Positions 1-7,191 of a stretch of DNA of 64,000 bases are shown here, piece by piece. Each line of letters begins with the position of its first letter. Position 1 is the stretch's first letter. Below the pieces are notes generated by a model that ran no database searches, had not been told where the DNA came from, and saw nothing but the letters and a program-made list of their open reading frames with translations. Source of the stretch: UBA5066 sp046331465 (GTDB lineage: Bacteria; Acidobacteriota; Thermoanaerobaculia; UBA5066); assembly GCA_046331465.1 (NCBI GenBank), contig JAXLQV010000001.1, positions 2,046,001-2,110,000 of the forward strand, in the 5' to 3' direction. Made by a program: the position numbers and the translations under genes.

Positions 1-2077
1 GGTAGAGCCCGGTCGAGATCGCCGAGACGTCGGCCCCGGCCCTCCTCCGCAGGTCGATGAACCGGGCCAGCTCGAGGCTGTTCATCTGGTGCGGGTCGGC
101 CCGGCCCGCGAGGAACGTCCGGGCCGCCTCCGGCGCCTCGACGAACGAGGTCCCTGCCTGCCTCAGGAAGAGCGAGCCGCCGTCGGCACCGAACGTCCTG
201 GTCCAGCTGTCTGCCAGGGCGATCCCCTTGCCCGGGACGATCGTTCCCCGGGCCCCGTAGGTCTTCCGGAGGAGCTGGAAGGACGCGGGGTCGACCTGGA
301 AGACGGTGACCCCGGTCACCGACGACGAACCCGGGTCCCACGTCTCGGCCGAGAAGAAACGGCCCGATTCCCCTCGAAGGAAGGAGCGCCAGGCGTCCGA
401 AGTCGCCGCCGGCGGCCTGCCGAGAAGGACGTTTCGAAGCCGTTCGGCCTCCGCGGCCGACCGGGGCACGATCTGCTCCGCGAAGACGAAGAGCGCCGCA
501 CCCGCGACGATCCCGAGGAGGAGGATCGAAGCGACCGATCGGAAGAGCGAGATCCCGTGGGACAGGAGTGCCGTCGACTCCGCGGACCGGACGAGCCCGG
601 CAACCGCGATGAGCGCAGCGGCCGCGAAGGCCAGCGGGACCACGTCGACGAGGATCGGCGCGAGCTTGGCCTGGAAATAGCCGAGGATCGCGGTGACCGG
701 CGGCCGGATCTTCGCGATGTCGTTCGAGATCTCGAGGTATTCGATGACGACGTAGAGCGCGAGGATCGACGCCAGGACGAGGACGAAGAGCTGGAGGAAT
801 CGGCCTGCGACGTAGCGGTCCACGAGCCAGGCCCGCGTGACGATCGCCCTCTCGTCTTCCCGGGGCCTGCCTCCCGGGGTCGACGCCGCGGCGCCTCCCG
901 GGGAGAGGCGGGGGCGGAGGCGTGCCAGGAAGGCCCCGAGGAATCCGCCCGCCCGGCCCTCGAACAGGGTCCGGTCCCGGCGAACCCGCCCGATGGCGAA
1001 GATGCCGAGGGCGACGAGGAGGAGGTTCGGGAGCCACATCGCGAAGAGAGGGGAGACGGATCCCTTGACCGCCCGCGCCTCGCCCGTTGCGTAGAGGATG
1101 TAGTAGCCGAGGACGATCGCCGTCGAGACGGCGAACCCGGCGGCCCGGCCTCCGCGCCGATTGACGACGCCGAGAGGGAGCCCGACGAGTCCGAAGACGA
1201 GACAGGCCGAGGGGAACGAGAACTTCTTGTGGACCTCGACCCAGGAGAGGCGCGACAGGACGGCGTCTCTCGTCGTGCGGGCCCGGTCGAGGAGCTCCCT
1301 CAGGGTCATTTCGCGCAACTGCTTGTCCGGACGTGTCTTGGCGAATCGATCCTTCGGGTTCGTATCGTCGAGGAGGATTCTCTGCGTCTTGTAGCCGGCC
1401 CGGTCGTACCCGCGCGCGTCAGGGCTGGTGTGGTGCGTCACGGCGTCCTCGAGGCGGAGCCAGAGGCGCCCCTCGGCTTCCTCGAGCTCGAGGGCGCCCC
1501 TGCGAGCCAGGGTGAGGCGCTCCCCATCCTGGGGGTTCGAATTGTCGACGACGATCAGCCCCTCCAGGCTGCGTCGGTCGGAGGAGGCCCGCTCGACGTA
1601 GATCCGGCGACCTCCGACCTCCTGGCTGAAGACTCCCGGCTGGATCCTCTGCGCGATCGCGAAGGTCGAGAGCTGGAGTCGCATGCCATAGAGGATCCGG
1701 TTCGTTCGTGGGACGACGATCGTCATGACGATCCCGGTCACGAGGGTGAAGAGGATGGCTAGGACGGCGATCGGCTTGTAGAGCGTGAAGAGGTCGACGC
1801 CGGCCGCCCGGAGCGCGATGAGCTCCGAATCCTGGCTCAGCCTCCCGACGCCGACGAGGATTCCGAGGAGGAACGCGATCGGGAGAGTCAGGACGACGAT
1901 GTGCGGGAGCGAGAAGGCGATGACGAGTCCGGTATCCAGGAGGGGGCGGGAGCTCTGGATCAGGAGCTCGCTGAACTGGACGATCCCGCGGATGAGCATG
2001 AAGCCCGTGTAGATCGCGAACGCCACGGCGGTCGGGGCGAGGATCTCGCGGAGGGCGTAGCGGTCGGTCAGCTTCAT
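1..2077 (-). CDS. LptF-LptG fused LPS export permease (3' end outside window)
   Basis: Inner-membrane permease of the LptB2FG complex, which extracts LPS from the inner membrane. The frame is open from the ATG at 2077 to the window edge (692 codons seen). The first half resembles a complete LptF/LptG protein: membrane segments near residues 12-32, 55-78 and 103-125, a soluble domain, then GLVGLPLGVV near 295-305 and two more membrane segments to about 360. After a Pro/Gly/Arg linker (about 365-412) a second permease begins with DRYVAGRFLQLF (residue 420) and continues with its own membrane segments and soluble domain. Normally these are two separate genes of 350-400 aa. I checked the frame on both sides of the linker and it is continuous. 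No Shine-Dalgarno sits directly before the ATG. An AAGGAGA lies 24 bases upstream. Confidence 0.85.
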   Translation of the reverse strand, partial: MKLTDRYALREILAPTAVAFAIYTGFMLIRGIVQFSELLIQSSRPLLDTGLVIAFSLPHIVVLTLPIAFLLGILVGVGRLSQDSELIALRAAGVDLFTLYKPIAVLAILFTLVTGIVMTIVVPRTNRILYGMRLQLSTFAIAQRIQPGVFSQEVGGRRIYVERASSDRRSLEGLIVVDNSNPQDGERLTLARRGALELEEAEGRLWLRLEDAVTHHTSPDARGYDRAGYKTQRILLDDTNPKDRFAKTRPDKQLREMTLRELLDRARTTRDAVLSRLSWVEVHKKFSFPSACLVFGLVGLPLGVVNRRGGRAAGFAVSTAIVLGYYILYATGEARAVKGSVSPLFAMWLPNLLLVALGIFAIGRVRRDRTLFEGRAGGFLGAFLARLRPRLSPGGAAASTPGGRPREDERAIVTRAWLVDRYVAGRFLQLFVLVLASILALYVVIEYLEISNDIAKIRPPVTAILGYFQAKLAPILVDVVPLAFAAAALIAVAGLVRSAESTALLSHGISLFRSVASILLLGIVAGAALFVFAEQIVPRSAAEAERLRNVLLGRPPAATSDAWRSFLRGESGRFFSAETWDPGSSSVTGVTVFQVDPASFQLLRKTYGARGTIVPGKGIALADSWTRTFGADGGSLFLRQAGTSFVEAPEAARTFLAGRADPHQMNSLELARFIDLRRRAGADVSAISTGLY

Positions 2078-2126
2078 GGGTCGAAGGTCCGGGGGACCGT
2101 TCTCCTTGGGCGGTTCAAGGCGAGGC

Positions 2127-2200
2127 ATTCTAGCCGCGTCGCACCTTACGTAATGTCCGATAAGAAATATTATGTTAAAATTTAGAAGAAGTTCGCCAAA
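2127..2200 (-). promoter_or_regulatory. candidate promoter region of lptF-lptG
   Basis: On the minus strand an AT-rich tract containing TAACATAATATT, with TTGGCG 16-17 bases upstream, could be a sigma-70-type promoter. A second candidate -10, TAGAAT, lies 49 bases before the ATG. The palindrome TTACGTAA between the two could be an operator. Neither candidate has a perfect -35, so which one is used is not decided. Confidence 0.4.
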
Positions 2201-2345
2201 CAACATTCGGGCGAAGGTCTTCCTGCGGTACCCCGATCCCGATTACCGAGGAGCCAGGAATGTACGACTCGCGGACCTCCGGCGGGGGCACACGGGACGA
2301 GTCTTCCCTTGCTCTCTCTCTTCGACAGGATCGGCGTCGTGAGGA

Positions 2346-2365
2346 GTCCGGTCGGCCGGCCGGAC
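2346..2365 (-). terminator. weak hairpin after parB
   Basis: GTCCGG and CCGGAC form a 6-bp stem around an 8-base loop, 25 bases past the parB stop. No U tract follows, so factor-independent termination here is doubtful. Confidence 0.25.
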
Positions 2366-2389
2366 AACCGTGTCGTTGCCGGGTCGGGC

Positions 2390-3328
2390 TCAGCTGTCAG
2401 CGGGTTCCGCCGACGCGGGCGCTTCCTTCCCGTTCCGGGAACCCGTCTTCAGGAACCGCCCGTGTTCCTCGAGATCCACCTCGCCACTGTCGATCTTCCG
2501 AATGAGTTCCTTCAGCGTCTGAAGGATCTCGGTCCGATCGGTGGCGTTCCCACGGAAGACGAGGCTCACAGCGTACGGCGCGTCCGCGGGCTGGAAGTTC
2601 AGCTCGTAAGCCTTCCGCAGGCTGCGGAAGCGGGGACCTTCGGACGAAGGCTCCCCTTCGCGTCGCGCGGATCGCACCGAGTCCCGCCCGACCCCTTCGC
2701 CGCTCTCGAACGCCGCGATGGCTTCGAGCATCGCCGGCTCGGTCGGCAGGCGCCCCACCTCGAGAAGGAACGACTTGGATCGAATGTCGGCGCGCCGACA
2801 TTCGTCCTTGACGCGGAGAGGCAGGCGCGCAAGCGAGAGCGTCTCGGTGATGGTCACCCGCGATTTCCCGACGGTTCGGGCGATCTGCTCGTGGGTGTAG
2901 CCGTGCTTGTCCTGGAGTGTCAGGTACCCGTCGGCCTCTTCGAGGGGGCTCAGGTCCTTCCTCTGCAGGTTCTCGATGAGGGCGATCTCGACGACCTCGG
3001 CGTCACTGACGTCCAGGACGATGCAGGGAATGTCGGCCAGCCCCGCTTCCATGGCTGCCCGGAATCGCCGCTCCCCGGAAATGATCGTGTAGCGTCCTCC
3101 GTCGCGCGGCCGGACGAGAATCGGCTCGAGCACGCCCTTCGCCTCGATGGAAGCCTTCAGGTCCTCCAGGTCGCCGAGGATGTTCCTCGGCTGGTCCGGG
3201 TTCGCTTCGATCAGGTTCAGCGCGATCTTCCGACCGATTGAGAGCTCCTCGCCGCTGAAGAGCTGGTCGACGAAGTGCGGGTCATGGCGCATCCGGGAGG
3301 TCTCGGGAAGGCCGCGACGCTTAGACAC
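2390..3328 (-). CDS. parB: chromosome partitioning protein ParB
   Basis: CTPase DNA clamp that loads at parS sites and works with ParA in origin segregation. The 312-aa product has the ParB/sulfiredoxin-like N-terminal domain (about 35-125) with the GERRFRA motif at residues 85-91, then a helix-turn-helix near 145-168 (HEQIARTVGKSRVTITETL) that would read parS. Length is normal for chromosomal ParB. The ATG overlaps the 3' end of parA by 8 bases, so the two are cotranscribed and probably coupled. No parS-like 16-mer (TGTTTCACGTGAAACA type) was seen in the window, and rsmG and mnmG, common parAB neighbours, are absent. Confidence 0.93.
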   Translation of the reverse strand: MSKRRGLPETSRMRHDPHFVDQLFSGEELSIGRKIALNLIEANPDQPRNILGDLEDLKASIEAKGVLEPILVRPRDGGRYTIISGERRFRAAMEAGLADIPCIVLDVSDAEVVEIALIENLQRKDLSPLEEADGYLTLQDKHGYTHEQIARTVGKSRVTITETLSLARLPLRVKDECRRADIRSKSFLLEVGRLPTEPAMLEAIAAFESGEGVGRDSVRSARREGEPSSEGPRFRSLRKAYELNFQPADAPYAVSLVFRGNATDRTEILQTLKELIRKIDSGEVDLEEHGRFLKTGSRNGKEAPASAEPADS

Positions 3329-4076
3329 GGGCGAGGATCTCCTCGGTCAGGCTGTAGTACTCGCTCGCGCCCGTGGACCTCGGTGCGAACGTGAAAATCG
3401 ATTCTCGATAGGCCGGCGACTCCTCGAGACGGACCGACTTCGAGATGGTCGTCTTGAAGATCTTCCCCTGGAAAACCGTGTCGATCTGCTTCTGAATGTC
3501 CCGGCCCAGAACGGTCCTCCGGTCGTGAAGCGTGATGACGACTCCGAGGATCTGGAGGTTTGGATTCGGCCGGCTCTTGATCTTCTCGATCGTCTCGAGC
3601 AGATCGTCCGTTCCTTCCAGGGCGAAATAGGACGACTGGATCGGAATCACGATGTGGCTCGAGGCGACCATCGCGTTGACGGTGATCATCCCGAGAGTCG
3701 GCGGGGTGTCGATGAGGATCGCGTCGTAAGCTGCGGCGACCTCCCCCATCTTGTCCTTCAGCCGGTAGTGGCCGTCGATCTCTCCGATCAGCTTCGACTC
3801 GACCTTGGCGAGAGAGATCTTCGCGGGTGCGACGGAGAGCCCCGGAAAATTCGTCTCGCGAACGACCGAGGAGACGGTCACCTCGGGGTCGACGAGGACG
3901 TCGTACATCGACCCGCCGATCGACCGGCGGTCGAGGTAGGACATCGTCGAGTTGGCTTGAGGATCGAGATCGACGAGGAGGGTGCGGAGCTTCTTCTGGG
4001 CGAGGGCGGCGGCGACGTTGATCGCAGTCGTCGTCTTGCCGACCCCGCCCTTCTGGTTCGTGATCGCGATGATCAT
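3321..4076 (-). CDS. parA: chromosome partitioning ATPase ParA
   Basis: Deviant Walker-type ATPase that binds DNA non-specifically and drives ParB-parS complexes apart. The deviant Walker A motif KGGVGKTT is at residues 9-16, with a DLDPQAN switch motif in the first 45 residues and an IDTPPTLG Walker B-type motif further on. At 251 aa it lacks an N-terminal DNA-binding extension, as expected of a chromosomal (Soj-type) protein. It heads a two-gene operon with parB. The ATG lies 11 bases after a good promoter -10 and has no Shine-Dalgarno, so the message is probably almost leaderless. Confidence 0.95.
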   Translation of the reverse strand: MIIAITNQKGGVGKTTTAINVAAALAQKKLRTLLVDLDPQANSTMSYLDRRSIGGSMYDVLVDPEVTVSSVVRETNFPGLSVAPAKISLAKVESKLIGEIDGHYRLKDKMGEVAAAYDAILIDTPPTLGMITVNAMVASSHIVIPIQSSYFALEGTDDLLETIEKIKSRPNPNLQILGVVITLHDRRTVLGRDIQKQIDTVFQGKIFKTTISKSVRLEESPAYRESIFTFAPRSTGASEYYSLTEEILARV

Positions 4077-4087
4077 GGGAGACGGCG

Positions 4088-4116
4088 AGGATACGGGCTG
4101 GCGCGCCCGTTCTCAA
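4088..4116 (-). promoter_or_regulatory. sigma-70-type promoter of parA
   Basis: On the minus strand TTGAGA (4116-4111), a 17-base spacer and TATCCT (4093-4088) are followed by 11 bases and the parA ATG. The -35 matches TTGACA at 5 of 6 positions. With a start site about 7 bases past the -10, the 5' leader would be only about 4 bases. Confidence 0.65.
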
Positions 4117-4192
4117 GGTGATCTGGAAGTGCTGCTCGAAGAGGGGCTTGCCGGAGCCGAAAATCCGGTCGAGCGCGTTCGCGCGCGAAGGT

Positions 4193-4678
4193 CTACATCC
4201 GGTACTTGCCGAGTGATTCCGGATCGGCCTCCTCGAACCACTTCCGGAGCCTCTCGTGGCTCTGCGCTTCCGCCGAGTCGTCCTGCGCTCGGCTTTTCTC
4301 GAGGACGGATTCTTCCACGAAGACGGGCGACGACGTCCTCAACGCGAGGGCGATGGCGTCCGACGGGCGGCTGTCGACGACGACGGCACGACCGGCCACG
4401 ACGATGTGGAGTTCCGCGTAGAACGTGTTCTCCACGAGCTTCGTGATGACGATCCTGTCGACGGCCCCGTCGAGGCGCGCGATCGTCTCCTTGAGGAGGT
4501 CGTGCGTCATGGGCCTCGGCGTCTGGATCCCCTCGAGCTGAAGGGCGATCGCGTTCGCCTCGAAGACCCCGACCCAGATCGGAAGGAAGCTCTTGTCGTC
4601 GGCATCCCTGAGGATGACGACCGGCATGTTCGCGATCGGATCGACGATCAGGGCCTTGACCTCCATCCTGATTGTCAC
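4193..4678 (-). CDS. bifunctional nuclease family protein (DUF151)
   Basis: A 161-aa protein of the BFN/DUF151 family, whose members include plant and bacterial proteins with reported RNase and DNase activity. The conserved core is visible: MEVKALIVDP at the start, a PVVILRD strand, FLPIWVGVFEANAIAL, and VVDSRPSDAIALALR near the end. I chose the GTG at 4678 (product starts MTIRMEVKAL) because GGGGAG sits just upstream. A longer reading would overlap miaB and add low-complexity sequence, and an ATG at 4666 is a weaker alternative. It follows miaB by 46 bases. Its substrate here is unknown. Confidence 0.85.
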   Translation of the reverse strand: MTIRMEVKALIVDPIANMPVVILRDADDKSFLPIWVGVFEANAIALQLEGIQTPRPMTHDLLKETIARLDGAVDRIVITKLVENTFYAELHIVVAGRAVVVDSRPSDAIALALRTSSPVFVEESVLEKSRAQDDSAEAQSHERLRKWFEEADPESLGKYRM

Positions 4679-4724
4679 GGCGGCTCCCCTTCCCTTCCGA
4701 TTCTGGGGACACGGCCGTCGCGAT

Positions 4725-6140
4725 TCAAGACGCGATGTCCGTGCCGCCTCCTGCAACCGAAGGCTCGACCCTGAGGGGGCGGGCCAGGACTGAGTTCGAG
4801 AGCCCTTTCTCGACGACGGCGCGTACGAAGGTACCGGCGGGCGTCCCCGGGATGCCGTCGATGTGCACGAGATGGTTCTGGGCCGATCTTCCCGAGACCC
4901 GGCGACCCGTCTTGTCCGCTCCCTCGACGAGGACCTCGAGGACCTTCCCGACCATCCCTTCGTTCGCGGCGAGCTGCAGCTCCTGCTGGCGGTCGTTCAG
5001 GCGCGCCAGCCGTTCCTGGGCCACGCGGGCCGGCACGTCCTGTTCCCAGCGCGCTGCTGCCGTGAGTGGCCTCGGCGAGTAGGTGAACGCGAAGATCGAG
5101 GCGAATCGGACCTCGTCGAGCATCGTCATCGTCTCGCCGAACTCGGCCTCCGACTCTCCCGGGAAACCCACGATGATGTCGGTCGACATCGCGATGTCGG
5201 GCATGGCCGCACGAAGACGGCCGACGAGGGCGATGTACTCGGACCGCGTGTACTGACGCTTCATCCGGCGGAGGATCCGGTCGCTCCCCGACTGGAACGG
5301 CAGGTGGAGCGCGGGGCAGACGACGGGGTTCTCGGCCATCGCCGCGATCAGGTCGTCGTCGAAGTTCTTCGGGTGTGACGTCACGAAACGGAGGCGCCGC
5401 AGGCCCGGAAGCGGGGCCAGCGCCCGAAGGAGGGCCGGCAGGCCCCGGCAGGTGACCGGGTCGCTGTAGGCGTTCACGGTCTGTCCGAGAAGCTCGATCT
5501 CGACGACCCCGCTTTCCAGGAGCCGGCGACACTCGTCTACGACCTCCTCGAAGCGGCGGTTCCTCTCGCGGCCCCGGGTCATCGGGACGACGCAGAACGT
5601 GCAGTTCTTGTTGCAGCCCTCGACGATCGTGATCGAGGCGCGGTGAGGGACCGTCCGAGCGACGGCGCCGGGCGTGTACGCGACCTCGTCGAGGTCGAAG
5701 CCGACCTCGACGGGCCGGTCGCCTTCGCTCGTCACGCGTTTCACGACGGAGGGGAGGAGCTCGATCCGGCCCGTCCCGAGAACGAAATCGACAGCGGGCG
5801 AACGACGGAGGATCTCCTCCCCTTCCTGCTGCGCGACGCAACCACACACGCCAAGCAGGAGGCTCGGCCGGAGCCGCTTCCGGGCGGCCATCCGGCCGAG
5901 GTAGTCGTAGACCTTCTGCTCGGCCTTGTCCCGGACGGAGCAGGTGTTCAGGAGGACGAGGTCGGCATCGTCCGCGGACGGTGCCTCCCTGTAGCCTTCG
6001 CGAGCCATCAGCCCGACGAAACGACGGCTGTCGAGCTCGTTCATCTGGCAGCCCCAGGTCTCGACGAAGACGGACCGCGGCCTCCGTCCTTCCGGCCCCT
6101 CGTCCCCGGGTCGTCTGCGATCGCCGCTCAGCGGAGCCAT
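4725..6140 (-). CDS. miaB: tRNA-2-methylthio-N6-dimethylallyladenosine synthase MiaB
   Basis: Radical SAM methylthiotransferase that adds the 2-methylthio group to i6A37 of tRNAs. With the ATG at 6140 the product is 471 aa. The UPF0004 domain carries cluster cysteines 31 (WGCQMN), 67 (NTCSVR) and 101 (GCVAQ). The radical SAM motif CNKNCTFC is at 176-183, and a TRAM-like domain closes the protein (about 395-455). A much longer upstream reading exists but is Arg/Glu-rich and non-conserved. The chosen start overlaps the previous gene by 13 bases. MiaB rather than RimO or MtaB is indicated by length and the overall motif spacing. Confidence 0.92.
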   Translation of the reverse strand: MAPLSGDRRRPGDEGPEGRRPRSVFVETWGCQMNELDSRRFVGLMAREGYREAPSADDADLVLLNTCSVRDKAEQKVYDYLGRMAARKRLRPSLLLGVCGCVAQQEGEEILRRSPAVDFVLGTGRIELLPSVVKRVTSEGDRPVEVGFDLDEVAYTPGAVARTVPHRASITIVEGCNKNCTFCVVPMTRGRERNRRFEEVVDECRRLLESGVVEIELLGQTVNAYSDPVTCRGLPALLRALAPLPGLRRLRFVTSHPKNFDDDLIAAMAENPVVCPALHLPFQSGSDRILRRMKRQYTRSEYIALVGRLRAAMPDIAMSTDIIVGFPGESEAEFGETMTMLDEVRFASIFAFTYSPRPLTAAARWEQDVPARVAQERLARLNDRQQELQLAANEGMVGKVLEVLVEGADKTGRRVSGRSAQNHLVHIDGIPGTPAGTFVRAVVEKGLSNSVLARPLRVEPSVAGGGTDIAS

Positions 6141-6826
6141 CCTGGGGGCGTCCCGCTCTTCCTGGCCTCCTCCTCGAGGTCGGACATCGCGGTCTTCGCG
6201 TTCTCTGCTTCTGTCTCGACGTCTTTCAAGTGTTCCTTGGCCTGGTCCCAGGCGGGCCGGATGACCCTCTCTCGATAGTTGCCGTCGCTCCACGCGTAGA
6301 AGTCGTTCTCGAGACGTCGGACCTCGGCCTGTGCCGCCGCCAGGTCGGCAGCGGCCCTGTCGATTCGCTCGCGGGCGTGAGACGCTCTCGCACGCCAGTC
6401 GGCCTCCGTCCTGCCGCTCGCGTCGCGGTACTCCGGGATCGGCTGTGGAGTCGGCTGTGGCTTGGGGGTCGGTGGCCCCTTCACGGTCGGTTTCCCGCCG
6501 GGCTTTCCGGTGATCGTCACCGAGGTGCCTGCCGGCGCCGGCTCACCCTTCCCGAGGGACTCGTTCGTGATGACGATCGAACGCGACGGCCTCCCTCCGG
6601 CAGCGGGTGCCTCGACTTGCGTCTTTCTTGCGGCACCGGCGAGGGTCGAGTCGGCTGCCCCACCGGTCGGCGTCGGCGCAGGTGGCAGGCCGAAGTTCCC
6701 CCCGCCGAGCTTCCGGGCGGGTTTCGTCGTCGGCGCCGGGGTGGGACTGGCCTTCTCGGCCACTGCGACCCCGGAAAGGAGGAGAAGGCTCGCGGCGATG
6801 GCGCCGACCGGGAATCTCTCTCTCAT
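6128..6826 (-). CDS. secreted Pro-rich, coiled-coil protein of unknown function
   Basis: I do not recognise a family. The 232-aa product begins with a signal peptide (hydrophobic AIAASLLLLSGVAVA, likely cleaved near residue 24), followed by a long Pro/Thr/Gly/Lys-rich segment (about 25-135) with PTPKPQPTPQPIP-type stretches that could span the periplasm or wall. The last 90 residues are charged and probably helical or coiled-coil, rich in Ala, Arg and Glu. It overlaps the cupin gene by 4 bases (ATGA) and miaB by 13, so it is translated as part of the pts-miaB operon. The architecture (export signal, Pro-rich spacer, coiled coil) suggests an envelope-spanning role, but this is inference. Confidence 0.7.
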   Translation of the reverse strand: MRERFPVGAIAASLLLLSGVAVAEKASPTPAPTTKPARKLGGGNFGLPPAPTPTGGAADSTLAGAARKTQVEAPAAGGRPSRSIVITNESLGKGEPAPAGTSVTITGKPGGKPTVKGPPTPKPQPTPQPIPEYRDASGRTEADWRARASHARERIDRAAADLAAAQAEVRRLENDFYAWSDGNYRERVIRPAWDQAKEHLKDVETEAENAKTAMSDLEEEARKSGTPPGWLR

Positions 6827-7191
6827 GGCGCGCAGGTTCCCTCCCGACCGTACCTGTCCTCGAGGCGGACGACGTCATCGAGCTCAGGGCTCGAGACCTC
6901 GACGACGAGGACGTCTTCCCTTTCCGCGAACATCCGGTGGCGGGTCCCGGGAGCGACGTGGAAGGTCTCGCCCGGCGCGAGCGCGAGGACGAGCCTCTGC
7001 CCTTCGCTCTCCGTCTCCATTCCCAGGATGCCGGAGAGGACGTGAATGGTCTCTTCCTTCACCCGGTGGTACTGGAAGGAGAGGGTTTCGCCAGCCCGGA
7101 TCGAGATCAGCTTTCCGGCGTAGCGCGCGTTCGCGGCGAAGATCCTCTCGCTCCCCCAGGGCTTGGCCACGACGCGGTCGCTCGTCTTCAC
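6823..7191 (-). CDS. cupin-fold protein, mannose-6-phosphate isomerase type II-like
   Basis: A 122-aa single-domain cupin. It starts with KPWGSERIFA, the pattern seen at the start of the isomerase domain of type II phosphomannose isomerase/GDP-mannose pyrophosphorylases. Metal-ligand candidates are His42 (FQYHRVKEE), Glu46 or Glu47, His50 and His85 (PGTRHRMF). It is much shorter than a full PMI/GMP, so only the cupin part is present. Catalytic activity on mannose-6-phosphate is plausible but not shown. The GTG start overlaps the ptsI stop (GTGA), which ties its expression to the regulatory PTS and may hint at a link to sugar-phosphate sensing. Confidence 0.75.
   Translation of the reverse strand: MKTSDRVVAKPWGSERIFAANARYAGKLISIRAGETLSFQYHRVKEETIHVLSGILGMETESEGQRLVLALAPGETFHVAPGTRHRMFAEREDVLVVEVSSPELDDVVRLEDRYGREGTCAP

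Larger units (their letters stand above)
2078..2389. other. non-coding gap between parB and the lptF-lptG fusion
   Basis: This 312-base gap holds no convincing gene. Small reading frames here lack family features and a ribosome-binding site. It contains a weak hairpin just after parB, an AT-rich island at about 2146-2190 that stands out against the GC-rich background, an 8-base palindrome TTACGTAA within that island, and a TAGAAT hexamer on the minus strand at 2127-2132. The likely content is the parB transcript end and the promoter region of the lptF-lptG gene. Confidence 0.6.

Noticed and set aside
89..1762. Long plus-strand reading frame opposite the lptF-lptG gene
   Set aside because: It is the antisense shadow of a membrane protein gene in GC-rich DNA: Arg/Glu/Asp-rich, no family motifs, no ribosome site. 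The minus frame has membrane segments and conserved Lpt motifs.
2146..2190. parS site or replication origin
   Set aside because: The palindrome TTACGTAA is too short and unlike the 16-base parS consensus. No DnaA-box cluster or dnaA/dnaN neighbours are visible.
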